This document shows positions 7,313 through 17,400 of a stretch of DNA of 47,342 nucleotides, one piece after another. Made by a program: the position numbers and the translations under genes. The stretch is from Gammaproteobacteria bacterium (GTDB lineage Bacteria > Pseudomonadota > Gammaproteobacteria > DRLM01): the NCBI GenBank assembly GCA_023266095.1, contig JAHFRV010000022.1:1-47342 (forward strand), given 5' to 3'. The notes below the pieces were generated by a model that was not told where the DNA came from, did no database searches, and saw only the letters and a program-made list of their open reading frames with translations. Numbering within the stretch: the stretch's first letter is position 1; each line of letters begins with the position of its first letter.

Positions 7313-9207
7313 TTCCAAAAGCGGAGCGTCCTGAAGTGAGTGCGGCACGCACCTCCAAATCACTATTGATCGCCCTGGTGCTGACCTGCCTGCTCGATAC
7401 CTATTCGGCAGCCGCGGCGGCCGGCGATCCGCCGCGCCCGCAGCCGGTCCGCGACCCTCGCTACGGGCTGGCGTTGTTCGACTATTATCAGGGCCACTAC
7501 TTCGACGCCATTACCGACATCATGGTCGCGCAGGCGAGAGCGCCCATTACCCAGCAAGGCAACGACCCGCAGCTGCTCTTGGGTTCTTTGTATCTTAGCT
7601 ACGGCATGCATGAGGCCGCCGCCGCTATCTTCCAACAGCTGTTGGATGGTGCAATAAATCCTTATAACCATGACCTGGCCTGGTTCTATCTTGGGAAAAT
7701 GCGCTATCAGGACGGCCGGTTCGCGGAGGCATTGACGGCACTCGCCACGGTCGGCGACACCCTGCCCACAGACAAGGACGCAGAACGACGCCATCTCATG
7801 ATCAACGCCCAGTTGCATGAGAAAAATTACGATGCAGCCCTGAACAGCCTGGAGGGACTCGAGCACGGCGGTATCTGGAATGCTTATTCCCTGTATAACA
7901 TCGGCACGACACTGATCCGGGCCGGTCGCGCCCAGGAGGCCGTCATTCTGCTACATCGACTCGGCCAAGTTGAACCCCGCGATGAAGAGCAATACGCATT
8001 GCGTGACAAGGCGAACATGGCGATCGGCTACGCCGCGCTCAAAGAGGGTGGCTTGGTCGATCCCGCCGCCTCTTTTTCCCGGGTGAGACTAAGCGGACCC
8101 TTCTCCAATCAGGCGCTGCTCGGCATGGGGTGGGCACACTACCTGCGAGACCTGCCGCAGGAGGCACTGATACCCTGGTTCGAATTGCGGGGCAGAGCGC
8201 CGGATCTGGCTACACAGGAAGGGTTGCTGGCCATCCCCTACACTCTCGAAAAACTCGGCGCGCCCGAGATGGCCTTGACTTACTATCAAAACGCCATCGC
8301 AAGCTATGACCAAGAGCGCGCTACGCTCGCTACGGCACTGTCCGCCACTGACTATGCGCGCTTACTGCAAACCAGTGTCACCAGCCCCAGCGACCCGGCG
8401 CGGCCGACCCTTGCCGACCAACTAGCGGAACTGCCGGCGGCGAGATATATGTACGACATCGTGTCCTCCGCCGAATTTCAGCAAACCTATCGCGACTACC
8501 GCGACCTGCACTACCTGTATGCGCAAGCAAGGCAATGGCAAGAAAAGATCCCGCTACTGCAATCCATGCTGGAGGACCGCCGCCGCCACTACACCACCAA
8601 CCTTGAAAAAATCGGGACATCCGATTACGCGCGGAGGCTTGCCGACCTCAACCGGCAGCACGCGGCCTTCTCGGAGAAAATAGCGAACATTGAAAGAAAC
8701 GAAACGATTTGGGCGCTTGCCGACCACAAGGAAAGAGAAGCCGATCAACAATTGCTCGAGATAAAATCGAGTCTCGATGCGTTATCGACCCACGGTTTGG
8801 ACGTAACGGCCGAGATGAAAAAATTCGGTATCTTGCATGGGATGTTGCAATGGCGGCTCAGGACCGAATTTCCGCAACGGCTATGGCGCCTCAAGAGGGA
8901 ACAACGCGCGCTGGATTATGACTTGGAGCAAACCGCGCGTGCGCAGTCGGCGCTCGACGCGGTACTGAAACTTACTCCCCTGAACTTCGACGGCCACGCC
9001 AAACGCATCTCTGATATTGAAACGACTCTGGTCAAGTTAACCCTGCAACTGGACGCCTCCATCGCCAGGCAGGAGCAATACTGTACCGCCCTCATCACCG
9101 AGGCCCTTAGCGCAAGAAAACGCCAGATCGAGGCATACCGAAGCCGGGCGCTCTATGCGCAAGCACGGCTCTACGACCAAATCAATCACGACGCCAGCCC
9201 GCCATGA
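7309..9207 (+). CDS. Periplasmic TPR / coiled-coil protein
   Basis: The 632-residue protein starts with a signal-like hydrophobic segment at about residues 18-38. Tetratricopeptide-type helical repeats follow over about residues 50-330 (LGSLYLSYGMHEAAAAIFQQ, AWFYLGKMRYQDGRFAEALT, LYNIGTTLIRAGRAQEAVIL). The C-terminal third is long, charged and helical, probably coiled coil (about 400-632). TPR arrays form protein-protein scaffolds; no catalytic motif is visible. It overlaps both neighbouring genes by four bases, so it is co-translated with the coiled-coil protein before it and the large TPR lipoprotein after it. Confidence 0.8.
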   Translation: MIPKAERPEVSAARTSKSLLIALVLTCLLDTYSAAAAAGDPPRPQPVRDPRYGLALFDYYQGHYFDAITDIMVAQARAPITQQGNDPQLLLGSLYLSYGMHEAAAAIFQQLLDGAINPYNHDLAWFYLGKMRYQDGRFAEALTALATVGDTLPTDKDAERRHLMINAQLHEKNYDAALNSLEGLEHGGIWNAYSLYNIGTTLIRAGRAQEAVILLHRLGQVEPRDEEQYALRDKANMAIGYAALKEGGLVDPAASFSRVRLSGPFSNQALLGMGWAHYLRDLPQEALIPWFELRGRAPDLATQEGLLAIPYTLEKLGAPEMALTYYQNAIASYDQERATLATALSATDYARLLQTSVTSPSDPARPTLADQLAELPAARYMYDIVSSAEFQQTYRDYRDLHYLYAQARQWQEKIPLLQSMLEDRRRHYTTNLEKIGTSDYARRLADLNRQHAAFSEKIANIERNETIWALADHKEREADQQLLEIKSSLDALSTHGLDVTAEMKKFGILHGMLQWRLRTEFPQRLWRLKREQRALDYDLEQTARAQSALDAVLKLTPLNFDGHAKRISDIETTLVKLTLQLDASIARQEQYCTALITEALSARKRQIEAYRSRALYAQARLYDQINHDASPP

Positions 9208-11996
9208 CCAGGTCACGGCTAGTCTGCATTGTTTTATTTTCACTACTTTCCGGCTGCGTCCATACGCCGCCGCAACCGCCCCTCATCGGCGATCTCGAGC
9301 CAAGACCCTCGCTAGTCACCTCGGCAAGTAAGCCAGATATCGACGCGGATGCCGTGGTGAGCCGCTATCGTGATTTCTTAACGGAGTCGCCCGACGACCC
9401 CGCCTACCGTGAGGCGCTCAGACGTTTGGCCGATATGGAACTGGAAAGCGCCGAGAGGATGCGGGACACGGCCGTGAAGACGGCGTCAGACCATGCCGAG
9501 GCGCAAGCCGCGATTGCGCTTTACGAGAAGTATCTGAATAACTACCAGGGAGACGACAACAATGAGCGGGTTCTTTATCAACTCGCCAAGGCCTATGACT
9601 TGATCGGTCGACTGGAGTCTTCGCTCGCCGTACTGGAGCGCCTGTTGCGGCAATATCCCGACGGAACCTATACGGAAGAGGCCCTGTTCCGCAGCGGCGA
9701 AATGCATTTTTCGCTGCGCGAGACCGCGGAGGCCGAGATCGCCTTCAAGGCCATCGTCGAGCAATACCCCGCTTCGACCTTTTACGAGCGCTCTCTGTAT
9801 ATGCAGGGCTGGTCACTCTATCTCGAAAATCGCCATCAGGAAACCTTGCAGACTTTTTTCAGCTTATTGAATCGGAAGCTGGGCAAGGACGAACTGACCG
9901 GCGCCGCCCTCGGGGCAAACCTGGCCAGGGCGGATCGTGAGTTGCTGGAAGATAGCCTAAAGGTCATTTGCTTGACCTTGTCGTATCTCGGGGAAACCCT
10001 ACCCATTGATAATTTATTGGCAGCCCTCGCCGATCATCCCTATGAGGGATTGGTCTATCGCCGACTCGGCGAGCTCTATCTCGAGAAGGACCGATACGGC
10101 GACGCCGCCAATGCTTTCCTAGGCCTGGCGCGCCGCAATCCCGACCACGCGCTGGCGCCGGAATTTCACCAATATGCGATCGACGCCTACCGCGCCGGGG
10201 GATTCCGCGATTTATCCCTCACCGCCAAATCTCGATTCGTCGCCCTGTATGGCGTCGACAGCCGCTATTGGCATACCCACGACCAAGCCAGCCACGCTGT
10301 CGTACGTCCCTATCTCGATGCGAATATCAGGGAACTGGCGACGCACTTTCACGCCCTTGCGCGACACAGCAAGGCCGCCCAGGATTTCGACTCCGCGATA
10401 AGCTGGTACCGCGAATACCTGAAGACCTTTCCCTCGGGAGCCCAGGCGGCGCAGATGAACTTTCTATTGGCCGAATGCCTGCAAGACGGCCAGCGACAAC
10501 TCGAGGCCATCACCGAAAATGAAAGAACCGCCTATCAATACGGCCTGCATGAAACCGGCGCTGAAGCGGGCTATACCGCCCTGTTGCTCTATTGGCAAGT
10601 TCTCCCCGATCTCGCCGAGGAAAAAAAGCTGGCATGGCGCCGCAAGGCCATCGAAAGCGCGCTGCGCTTCAGCGAACGCTACCCTGATTATGTGCATGTG
10701 GATAGCGTGCTCGCCAAGGCCACCGAAGAGCTATTTGCCATGCATGATTATGCGGGCGCCATCGACGCCGCGCGGCGCCTGCTCGATCGACCGGTACATA
10801 ACAATGTTGAGGCACGGTCTAACGCCTGGATCATTCTCGGTCACACCCAATTCGAGACAGGCGATTATGCCCATGCCGAACAGGCCTATCAGACGGCACT
10901 CGGGCTGCTGGCCGTCGAGGATCCGCGCAAAGCCGGTCTCATCGAGAACCTGGCCGCCAGCATCTACAAGCAGGGTGAACAACGGCGCGCGGCGGGTGAT
11001 TTGAAGTCGGCGGTGGCGCTGTTTCTGAAAATAGAACAGGCCGCACCGGCCATCTGGACCACTGCGCACTACGATGCCGCGGCCGCGCTTATTGAATTGG
11101 CGGATTGGTCCAGCGCGGCAACCCTACTCGAAGACCTCCTCCGCCGCGGATCAGGCGACGCCCAACTGCAGAACGGCGTGATCGAAAAGCTGGTGTTCGT
11201 CTATCTGAAGTCCGGTCAAAAAGTACAGGCGGCTCAGAAAATGGAAGCACTCGCCGCAGCCACCGCGGACCAACACCGTCGCAAAGATATCATTTGGGAG
11301 GCCGCGGCCTTGTATCAGTCGCTGGACGAAAAAAATGACGCCATCCGTCTGTTTCAGCGTTACGTCGCCGAATTTCCAAGTCCCGAGGCAGACGCCATCG
11401 AAGCCCGCTATCAATTGAGCGTCCTTTATGAACAACAGAGAAACACCGACGCAGCGCTGCACTGGTCACAGGAAATCGTCAAGGCGGATTTGGCGGCGGG
11501 TACGGCGCGCACGGATCGCACCCGGCGCCTGGCCGGCGAGGCGACCTTGCGTATAGCCCAGCCTCAATTGAACGCCTATCAAGACGCGAAGCTGGCTTTA
11601 CCCTTGGAAGAAAGTCTAAAAGTGAAGCAGGGTTTGATGGAGCAAGTCGTCGCCACCTATGACAAGGCGCTCGAGTATCACATCGCGGAAATCACCACCG
11701 CCGCCACGTATCAACTCGGCAGCATCTATGATCAATTCGCCAAGGCCATCCTGTCTTCCGATCGACCGCGCGGTTTGTCGAAGGATGAGCTTGAACAATA
11801 TGACCTCCTTTTAGAGGAGCAGGCCTTCCTCTTCGAGGAGCAGGCCATCAAGGTTCATGAGATGAACCTCAGTCATATCAGCGACGGGATTTACGACAAA
11901 TGGGTTGAGAACAGCCTGCGGGTACTGGCGACACTGCATCCCATTCGTTATGCCAAGACCGAAGAAAGCGAGACCTTCTACGATGTCATGCAATAG
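9204..11996 (+). CDS. Large TPR-repeat lipoprotein
   Basis: The 930-residue lipoprotein has lipobox LLSGC (acylated Cys18) followed by a Pro-rich linker. Almost the whole mature protein consists of TPR-like helical hairpins, for example YQLAKAYDLIGRLESSLAVL, ALFRSGEMHFSLRETAEAEI, FETGDYAHAEQAYQTALGLL and LYQSLDEKNDAIRLFQRYV. The layout resembles the TPR lipoproteins of myxobacterial gliding and secretion complexes and, at smaller scale, BamD, and suggests a periplasmic scaffold attached to the outer membrane. That role is inferred from architecture. It starts inside the previous stop codon and is followed after a few bases by a second TPR lipoprotein. It is the largest protein of the cluster. 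Confidence 0.82.
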   Translation: MTRSRLVCIVLFSLLSGCVHTPPQPPLIGDLEPRPSLVTSASKPDIDADAVVSRYRDFLTESPDDPAYREALRRLADMELESAERMRDTAVKTASDHAEAQAAIALYEKYLNNYQGDDNNERVLYQLAKAYDLIGRLESSLAVLERLLRQYPDGTYTEEALFRSGEMHFSLRETAEAEIAFKAIVEQYPASTFYERSLYMQGWSLYLENRHQETLQTFFSLLNRKLGKDELTGAALGANLARADRELLEDSLKVICLTLSYLGETLPIDNLLAALADHPYEGLVYRRLGELYLEKDRYGDAANAFLGLARRNPDHALAPEFHQYAIDAYRAGGFRDLSLTAKSRFVALYGVDSRYWHTHDQASHAVVRPYLDANIRELATHFHALARHSKAAQDFDSAISWYREYLKTFPSGAQAAQMNFLLAECLQDGQRQLEAITENERTAYQYGLHETGAEAGYTALLLYWQVLPDLAEEKKLAWRRKAIESALRFSERYPDYVHVDSVLAKATEELFAMHDYAGAIDAARRLLDRPVHNNVEARSNAWIILGHTQFETGDYAHAEQAYQTALGLLAVEDPRKAGLIENLAASIYKQGEQRRAAGDLKSAVALFLKIEQAAPAIWTTAHYDAAAALIELADWSSAATLLEDLLRRGSGDAQLQNGVIEKLVFVYLKSGQKVQAAQKMEALAAATADQHRRKDIIWEAAALYQSLDEKNDAIRLFQRYVAEFPSPEADAIEARYQLSVLYEQQRNTDAALHWSQEIVKADLAAGTARTDRTRRLAGEATLRIAQPQLNAYQDAKLALPLEESLKVKQGLMEQVVATYDKALEYHIAEITTAATYQLGSIYDQFAKAILSSDRPRGLSKDELEQYDLLLEEQAFLFEEQAIKVHEMNLSHISDGIYDKWVENSLRVLATLHPIRYAKTEESETFYDVMQ

Positions 11997-12000
11997 CGTC

Positions 12001-12591
12001 ATGAGGATAGCAAGCATGATCTTGTGGCTCGCGGCCTTCGCCGCCTGTAGCAGCGCGCCACAAAAACCGCAGATTGCATCACCCGAACCGCCGCCGACCA
12101 TCGAACTGACACAAGCTGATTACCAGCGCGCTTTAACCGCCCTCAAGGAAGGAAATGAACAGGAGGCCTTGACCTTGCTCACGGCGCTGACCCAATCTAA
12201 TCCCGAATTAGCGGCGCCTTACATCAACCTTGGCCTGATGGCGCTTAAGAAAGGCGATCTGCCGGCGGCCGAAACGGCATTGATGCACGCCGCAACGCTC
12301 AAGCCCGAATTAGCCGTGACCCACAATGCGCTGGGCATCGTCTATCGCCGATCGGGCCGCTTCGGCGAGGCGGAAGCCGCCTATCTCAAGGCGCTGCAAT
12401 GCCAGCCCGACTATGCCAGGGCGCATTTGAATTTAGGGATCTTATATGAAATCTACCTAAGCAATCCGAGCGCCGCCTTGGCGGAGTACCAGCGCTATCA
12501 GGAATTGAGCGGCGGAAGTAATGACTTGACGAATAAATGGATCATAGACCTCAAACAGCGTCTGGCCGTCACCACGGGACCCTCGAATTGA
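12001..12591 (+). CDS. Small TPR lipoprotein
   Basis: The 196-residue protein has signal MRIASMILWLAAFAACSS (lipobox FAAC, Cys16). A slightly longer start at 11983, overlapping the previous gene, is also possible. At least three TPR units cover about residues 38-170 (YQRALTALKEGNEQEALTLL, YINLGLMALKKGDLPAAETA, HNALGIVYRRSGRFGEAEAA). It resembles PilF/NlpI-like outer-membrane TPR lipoproteins, which act as assembly factors, but no pilus genes are nearby. The stop codon overlaps the start of the last gene of the cluster. It is the third TPR protein in a row, which points to a multi-subunit scaffold. Confidence 0.8.
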   Translation: MRIASMILWLAAFAACSSAPQKPQIASPEPPPTIELTQADYQRALTALKEGNEQEALTLLTALTQSNPELAAPYINLGLMALKKGDLPAAETALMHAATLKPELAVTHNALGIVYRRSGRFGEAEAAYLKALQCQPDYARAHLNLGILYEIYLSNPSAALAEYQRYQELSGGSNDLTNKWIIDLKQRLAVTTGPSN

Positions 12592-12902
12592 TGAAACACC
12601 TATTTAGCATCTTCATACTCGGCCTAGCCTCAATGCCGAATCTAATACACGCTGAAGAACGGATCGAACTTGAGCAAACGACGGTAACGGGAAATCGTGA
12701 GCTGCCGAAGATTACACACATCATTCCTTGGCAGACCGCGCAATTGGCGGCTCCGGAACCACCCCCGCTCGATCACCTCATCGATGACGCCCTGCTGCGT
12801 CTCGACCGCGACGCCTTCCGCCGCCGCATCCTTTACTACTATGAACTATTCCCTAGCGGTACCGCCGCCGACCAGTCATCTGCAACCGGGATAAAACCCT
12901 AA
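12591..12902 (+). CDS. Small exported protein, unknown function
   Basis: The start at 12591 overlaps the upstream stop codon and gives 103 residues with a clear signal peptide (MKHLFSIFILGLASMPNLIH, cleavage near HAEE). The mature part contains ELEQTTVTGNRELPKITHII, then a Pro-rich stretch and a basic acidic/arginine helix (DDALLRLDRDAFRRRILYYY). The TVTGNRELPK segment recalls the short element seen near the start of some TonB-linked or TPR-associated envelope proteins, but I recognise no family. It is the last gene of the cluster, followed by about 130 nt and a probable terminator. Confidence 0.65.
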   Translation: MKHLFSIFILGLASMPNLIHAEERIELEQTTVTGNRELPKITHIIPWQTAQLAAPEPPPLDHLIDDALLRLDRDAFRRRILYYYELFPSGTAADQSSATGIKP

Positions 12903-13034
12903 CGGGTAACGACTTCGGGCAAGTCATACACCGTTCGCCAGGCTGATAAAAGTTTGCTCGTAATTCCTCCGCGCTCCGTCAAGCTGGAGCGGCTTGATAC
13001 TTTCGTCGTTTGAATTTGCCGGGATGTCACAGAA

Positions 13035-13066
13035 GCCGGATGAGCTCTCATGCCGGCGGTGTTTTT
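13035..13066 (+). terminator. Probable intrinsic terminator of the envelope cluster
   Basis: The arms GCCGGATGAG and CTCAT-G-CCGGC form a GC-rich hairpin with one bulged G, followed by GGTGTTTTT. It lies about 130 nt after the last gene of the envelope cluster and before the efflux promoter, as expected for an operon end. Confidence 0.5.
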
Positions 13067-13142
13067 CGGTCATGATTTACAGATCTAAATAGTGTTCTAT
13101 GTTTGGGGGGTGATGAATGCCGATCGTGCTCTCGATCCAATC

Positions 13143-13170
13143 TTTACATACAATCATGACTGTATATAAT
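13143..13170 (+). promoter_or_regulatory. Efflux promoter with AcrR-type palindromic operator
   Basis: A -35 box TTTACA (13143-13148) and a perfect -10 box TATAAT (13165-13170) are separated by 16 nt. The spacer and flanks form a palindrome. The core ATACAATCA / TGACTGTAT (13148-13165) pairs at 8 of 9 positions, and the arms extend to a 26-bp site (13144-13169) with two mismatched pairs. This resembles the operators of AcrR/TtgR-type TetR repressors, whose half-sites contain TACATACA. An AcrR-like repressor is encoded at the end of the operon, so the simplest reading is repression of the pump by steric block of RNA polymerase. Confidence 0.75.
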
Positions 13171-13202
13171 TCTCCAACCATCACCGCGATCGGACCCCTT
13201 TT

Positions 13203-14393
13203 ATGGCCTTAATTTATCTAATGAAATATCGAGGCGAAGCTAGTAATGGGCCTCGTCGCTGGCGACTCGCGATGGGCGCACTGATGTTAATGACCGGCCT
13301 GGCTGCCTGCGGCAAGAAGGAGCAGGCCGCGGGTGGTCCGCCCAGCATGCCGCCCCTGCCGGTCTCATTCGTCGAAATGCAGATTCAGAAGGTGCCTACC
13401 CTGATCGAGACGGTCGGGCAAGTGGAAGGGTCGAAAGATGTCCAGGTTCATGCGCGGGTCTCAGGTATCTTGGAGAAACGTCACTATCAGGAAGGCACCA
13501 CAGTGAAAGCAGGCGCCGTGTTGTTCACCATCGAACGCACACCCTTTGAGATAGCGCTGGAACAAGCCCGCGCCGGGCTGGTACAGGCCAAGGCCAATTT
13601 GGAACAAGCCAAGCGCGAGGCCGACCGCCTGCAACCCTTGGTCGCGGAAAAGGCGGTCAGTCAAAAAGAACTCGACGACGCCACATCCACCTTCAAAAGC
13701 GCCGAAGCGGCCGTCACCACCAGCGCCGCCGCGGTACGCAATGCCGAATTGAAACTGTCCTATACCAAGGTGACCGCGCCGATCTCGGGCGTGACCGGCC
13801 GCGCCCAATATTCGGAGGGCAATCTGATCGCCGTGGGCGGCGATGCGAGTCTGCTGACCACCCTGCAGGCCGTCGATCCGATTTGGGTCAGGTTCTCGTT
13901 TTCCGAAAGCGAGCTCGTCAAATTGCGCCAAGCCGCAGGCAAGACCCAAGTCAAATTAATCCTGCCCGATGGTTCGCTCTATGATGGGGTGGGCAAGCTG
14001 AATTTTACCGCGTCGACCATCGATCCCAAGACCGGCACGGTGGCGATGCGCGCCGAGTTTACCAATCCGAAACTCAGTTTATTGCCCGGCCAGTTCGTCC
14101 GCGTCCAGGCCGCCGTCGGCGAACGCGACGCCTATCTGGTGCCGCAGGCCGCGGTGTCGCAGACCGAGCAAGGCAAAGTGCTGTTCACCGTGTCCACCGA
14201 CAACACCGTCGCGCCTAAACCCGTCGAAACCGCCGGTTGGCTGGGACACGATTGGATCGTCACTAAGGGCCTGGCGCCCGGCGACAGAGTCATCACCAAT
14301 AATCTGATGAAGCTGCGGCCGGGCGCGCCGGTGGTGCCCATGGCGGGAGACGTCGCCGCCGGGCACGATCCCGCCAAACCCGCCGCCAAATAA
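13203..14393 (+). CDS. RND efflux membrane fusion lipoprotein (AcrA/MexA type)
   Basis: The 396-residue periplasmic adaptor links an RND pump to an outer-membrane channel. It has lipobox GLAAC (Cys36), a biotinyl-lipoyl-like half motif (VQVHARVSGILEKRHYQEGT), an alpha-helical hairpin (about residues 115-185, heptad-like QARAGLVQAKANLEQAKREA), the second lipoyl half (LSYTKVTAPISGVTGRAQYS), and beta-barrel and membrane-proximal domains to the end. These are HlyD/AcrA family features and the length is typical. The upstream promoter implies a short leader. There is no strong Shine-Dalgarno at 13203; internal ATGs at 13221 and 13272 are alternatives. It is followed by the pump and channel genes. 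Confidence 0.92.
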   Translation: MALIYLMKYRGEASNGPRRWRLAMGALMLMTGLAACGKKEQAAGGPPSMPPLPVSFVEMQIQKVPTLIETVGQVEGSKDVQVHARVSGILEKRHYQEGTTVKAGAVLFTIERTPFEIALEQARAGLVQAKANLEQAKREADRLQPLVAEKAVSQKELDDATSTFKSAEAAVTTSAAAVRNAELKLSYTKVTAPISGVTGRAQYSEGNLIAVGGDASLLTTLQAVDPIWVRFSFSESELVKLRQAAGKTQVKLILPDGSLYDGVGKLNFTASTIDPKTGTVAMRAEFTNPKLSLLPGQFVRVQAAVGERDAYLVPQAAVSQTEQGKVLFTVSTDNTVAPKPVETAGWLGHDWIVTKGLAPGDRVITNNLMKLRPGAPVVPMAGDVAAGHDPAKPAAK

Positions 14394-14451
14394 CGCGCAA
14401 TGCGCGGCGATTCGCCATTCAACGGCACGGCAAGCGAGCGGAAAGAATTCC

Positions 14452-17400
14452 ATGTCTAAGTTTTTTATCGAACGGCCCATCTTCGCGAGCGTGCTGGCGA
14501 TTATTCTGGTTTTAACCGGCCTGGTCTCCGCCGCCATCTTGCCGATCGCCCAATATCCGGAGATCTCACCGCCGACGGTCACGATCACCGCGAGTTATCC
14601 CGGCGCCTCCGCCGAGACCTTGGCGAAAACCGTCGCCGCGCCGATCGAGGAACAGCTCTCCGGGGTCGAGAACCTGCTCTATTTCAATTCGACCGCGGCC
14701 TCCAACGGCCAAATCACCATCACCGCGACCTTCGAGGTCGGCACCGATATCGATAAGGCCACCTTCAACGTCAATAACCGGGTGCAACTCGCCACGCCGC
14801 GCCTGCCGGACGAGGTCAGGCGCAACGGCGTGATGGTCGCCAAGCGCTCGCAGAACATTCTGCTGGTGGTGGCGCTCAATTCGCCCAAGAGCAGCTACGA
14901 CATGCTCTATCTGTCGAATTACGCGACCCAGAATGTCGTCGATGAATTGAAGCGGATTCCCGGCGCGGCGGACGTCATCGTCTTCGGCGCGCGCGACTAT
15001 TCGATGCGGATCTGGCTGCAGCCCGACCGCATGGCGAGGCTCGGTCTCACCACCGGCGATATCACCGCCGCCATCAACGCGCAGAACGCGCAATACGCCG
15101 CCGGTAAAATCGGCGCCGACCCGGCGCCGGCCGGCCAACAATTGGTTTATACCGTTACCGCCCGCGGCCGGATGTTGGAGGCCGAGGAGTTCGGCCAGAT
15201 CATCCTGCGCTCGGGCGGACCGGATGGCGTGCTGCGCCTTAAGGACGTGGCGCGCATCGAACTGGGCGCACAAAGTTACGATCAAGCCAACACCGTCAAC
15301 GGTCAGCCGGCCATCGCGATCGCGGTCTTCCTGCAATCGGGCGCCAACGCCCTCGACATGTCCGAGGGCGTCCGGGTGAAAATGGCGGAGCTGAAAAAAG
15401 ACCGCTTCCCCCAGGACGTGGATTACCTCATTCCCTACGACACCACCCGCTTCGTGGCGGCCTCCATCGAGGCGGTGATTCAGACCCTGGTCGAGGCGGC
15501 GATCCTGGTGTTGCTGGTGGTCTTCGTTTTCCTCCAGACCTGGCGGGCGACCTTGATTCCCATGATCGCGGTGCCGGTGTCGTTGATCGGCACCTTCGCC
15601 GGTTTGTGGCTGTTCGGTTTCTCGATCAATACCCTGACCTTGTTCGCGATGGTGCTGGCGGTCGGTATCGTGGTCGACGACGCCATCGTCGTGCTGGAAA
15701 ACGTCGAGCGCCTGATGCGCGAACAATTGATGAAGCCGTTCGAGGCCGCGCTGGAGGCGATGCGCGAGGTGCAGAACGCCATCATCGGCATCGTCTTGGC
15801 GCTGGTGGCGGTGTTCATCCCGGTGGCGTTCCTCGGCGGCATCGCCGGCCAGCTCTATCGCCAATTCGCGGTAACCGTCGCCGTCGCGGTGGTGTTGTCC
15901 GGTTTCGTCGCGCTCACCTTGACTCCGACCTTGTGTGCGGTGTTGCTCAAACCGCGCGACCGCAACCAGGGTGTCATGGGCAAGATCTTCCATCCCTTCA
16001 ATCGCGGCTTCGGGTGGGTGACCGAGCGCTTTCTCCACGCGGTCAAATTGGCCTTGAGTTGGCGCGCCACGGCACTGACGATATTCGCGGTCTTTCTCGG
16101 CATCGTCGCCTTGCTGTTCTGGCGGATTCCCGGCAGTTTCGTACCGCCCGAGGATCAAGGCTACATCATCAGCGGGGTGGCGCTGCCCGACGGCGCCACG
16201 CTGGCGCGCACCATGAAAACCACCGAGCAGTTGCGCAGCATGATGGCCGGCAACCAGGCGATAGAGAATATTTTCATCGTCAACGGCTTCGATCTGATCA
16301 GCAGTGCCAACAAGAGCAACGCGGCGACGATCTTCATGCCGATGCGGCCTTGGCACGAACGCGAGCAGACCGCCCAGCAGATGGTGGAAGAGGTCAGCGG
16401 CAAGGGCTTGAAACTCGCCGACGGCATCGCCTTCGCGTTCAATCCGCCGGCCATCCGCGGCTTGGGCGCGACCGGCGGTTTCGAAGTCTACGTGCGCGGC
16501 CGCAGTGATCCCGATCCGCAACGGCTGGCCCAAGTGACCAACGACTTCATCGCCGCCCTCGGTCAAAACCCGGCCTTGCAGGGACTGCGCACTCTTTACC
16601 GGCCGACCGTCCCCCAGCTGCGGGTCGAGGTCGACCGCGAGAAGTCCTTGGCGCTGGGCATTCCGGTCAATGATGTCTTCGCCGCCTTGCAGGCGCAGAT
16701 GGGCTCGCTGTATGTCAACGACTTCAACAAGTCGGGCCGCACTTACCGGGTGACCATTCAGGCCGATGCTCAGTACCGGGCCAAACCGGAAGACCTCGGC
16801 AATATCTACGTGCGTTCGGCGACCAGCGGTAACATGATCCCGCTGAAAGCCTTGATCAAGGTCGAAGACATCATCGGCCCGGAACAAATCGAACGCTACA
16901 ACGGTTACATCGCCGCCAAGGTGCTCGGCGGCGCCAAGCCCGGTTTCAGTTCGGGCGAGGCAATCAAGGCGGTCGAGCAGACCGCCAAACAATCATTGCC
17001 CGCCGGTTACGATATCGAGTGGACCGGCCAGGCCTTTCAGGAAAAGCGCAGCGGCGGCGCCTCGGTGTTCGCCTTCGGTTTCGCGCTGATCATGGTGTAT
17101 TTGATTCTCTCGGCGCTTTACGAACGTTGGGGCGTGCCGGTGGCGGTGGTGCTCGCCGTGCCTTTCGCCTTACTGGGCGCGCTGGGTTTCACCTTTCTGC
17201 GCGGTTTGGAAAACGATATCTACTTCCAGATCGGCTTGGTGGTGTTGATCGGCTTGGCGGCGAAGAACGCGATCCTGATCGCGGAGTTCGCCATGCAAGG
17301 CATGGAGCAGGGCAAAAGCGCGGCTGAGGCGGCGGTCGAGGCGGCACGGCTGCGCTTCCGCCCCATCGTGATGACCTCGTTGGCCTTCGTGTTCGGCGTG

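Larger units (their letters stand above)
12903..13202. other. Intergenic region: cluster terminator and efflux promoter
   Basis: This 300-base gap holds a probable rightward terminator (13035-13066) and, closer to the efflux operon, a sigma70-like promoter overlapped by a palindromic operator (13143-13170). No small gene is evident in it. Confidence 0.6.

Noticed and set aside
14566-16992. Long 808-codon minus-strand open frame opposite the RND pump gene
   Set aside because: It lies fully inside a well-conserved transporter gene and is rich in Arg, His, Gln and Asp, typical of a shadow frame in GC-rich DNA.
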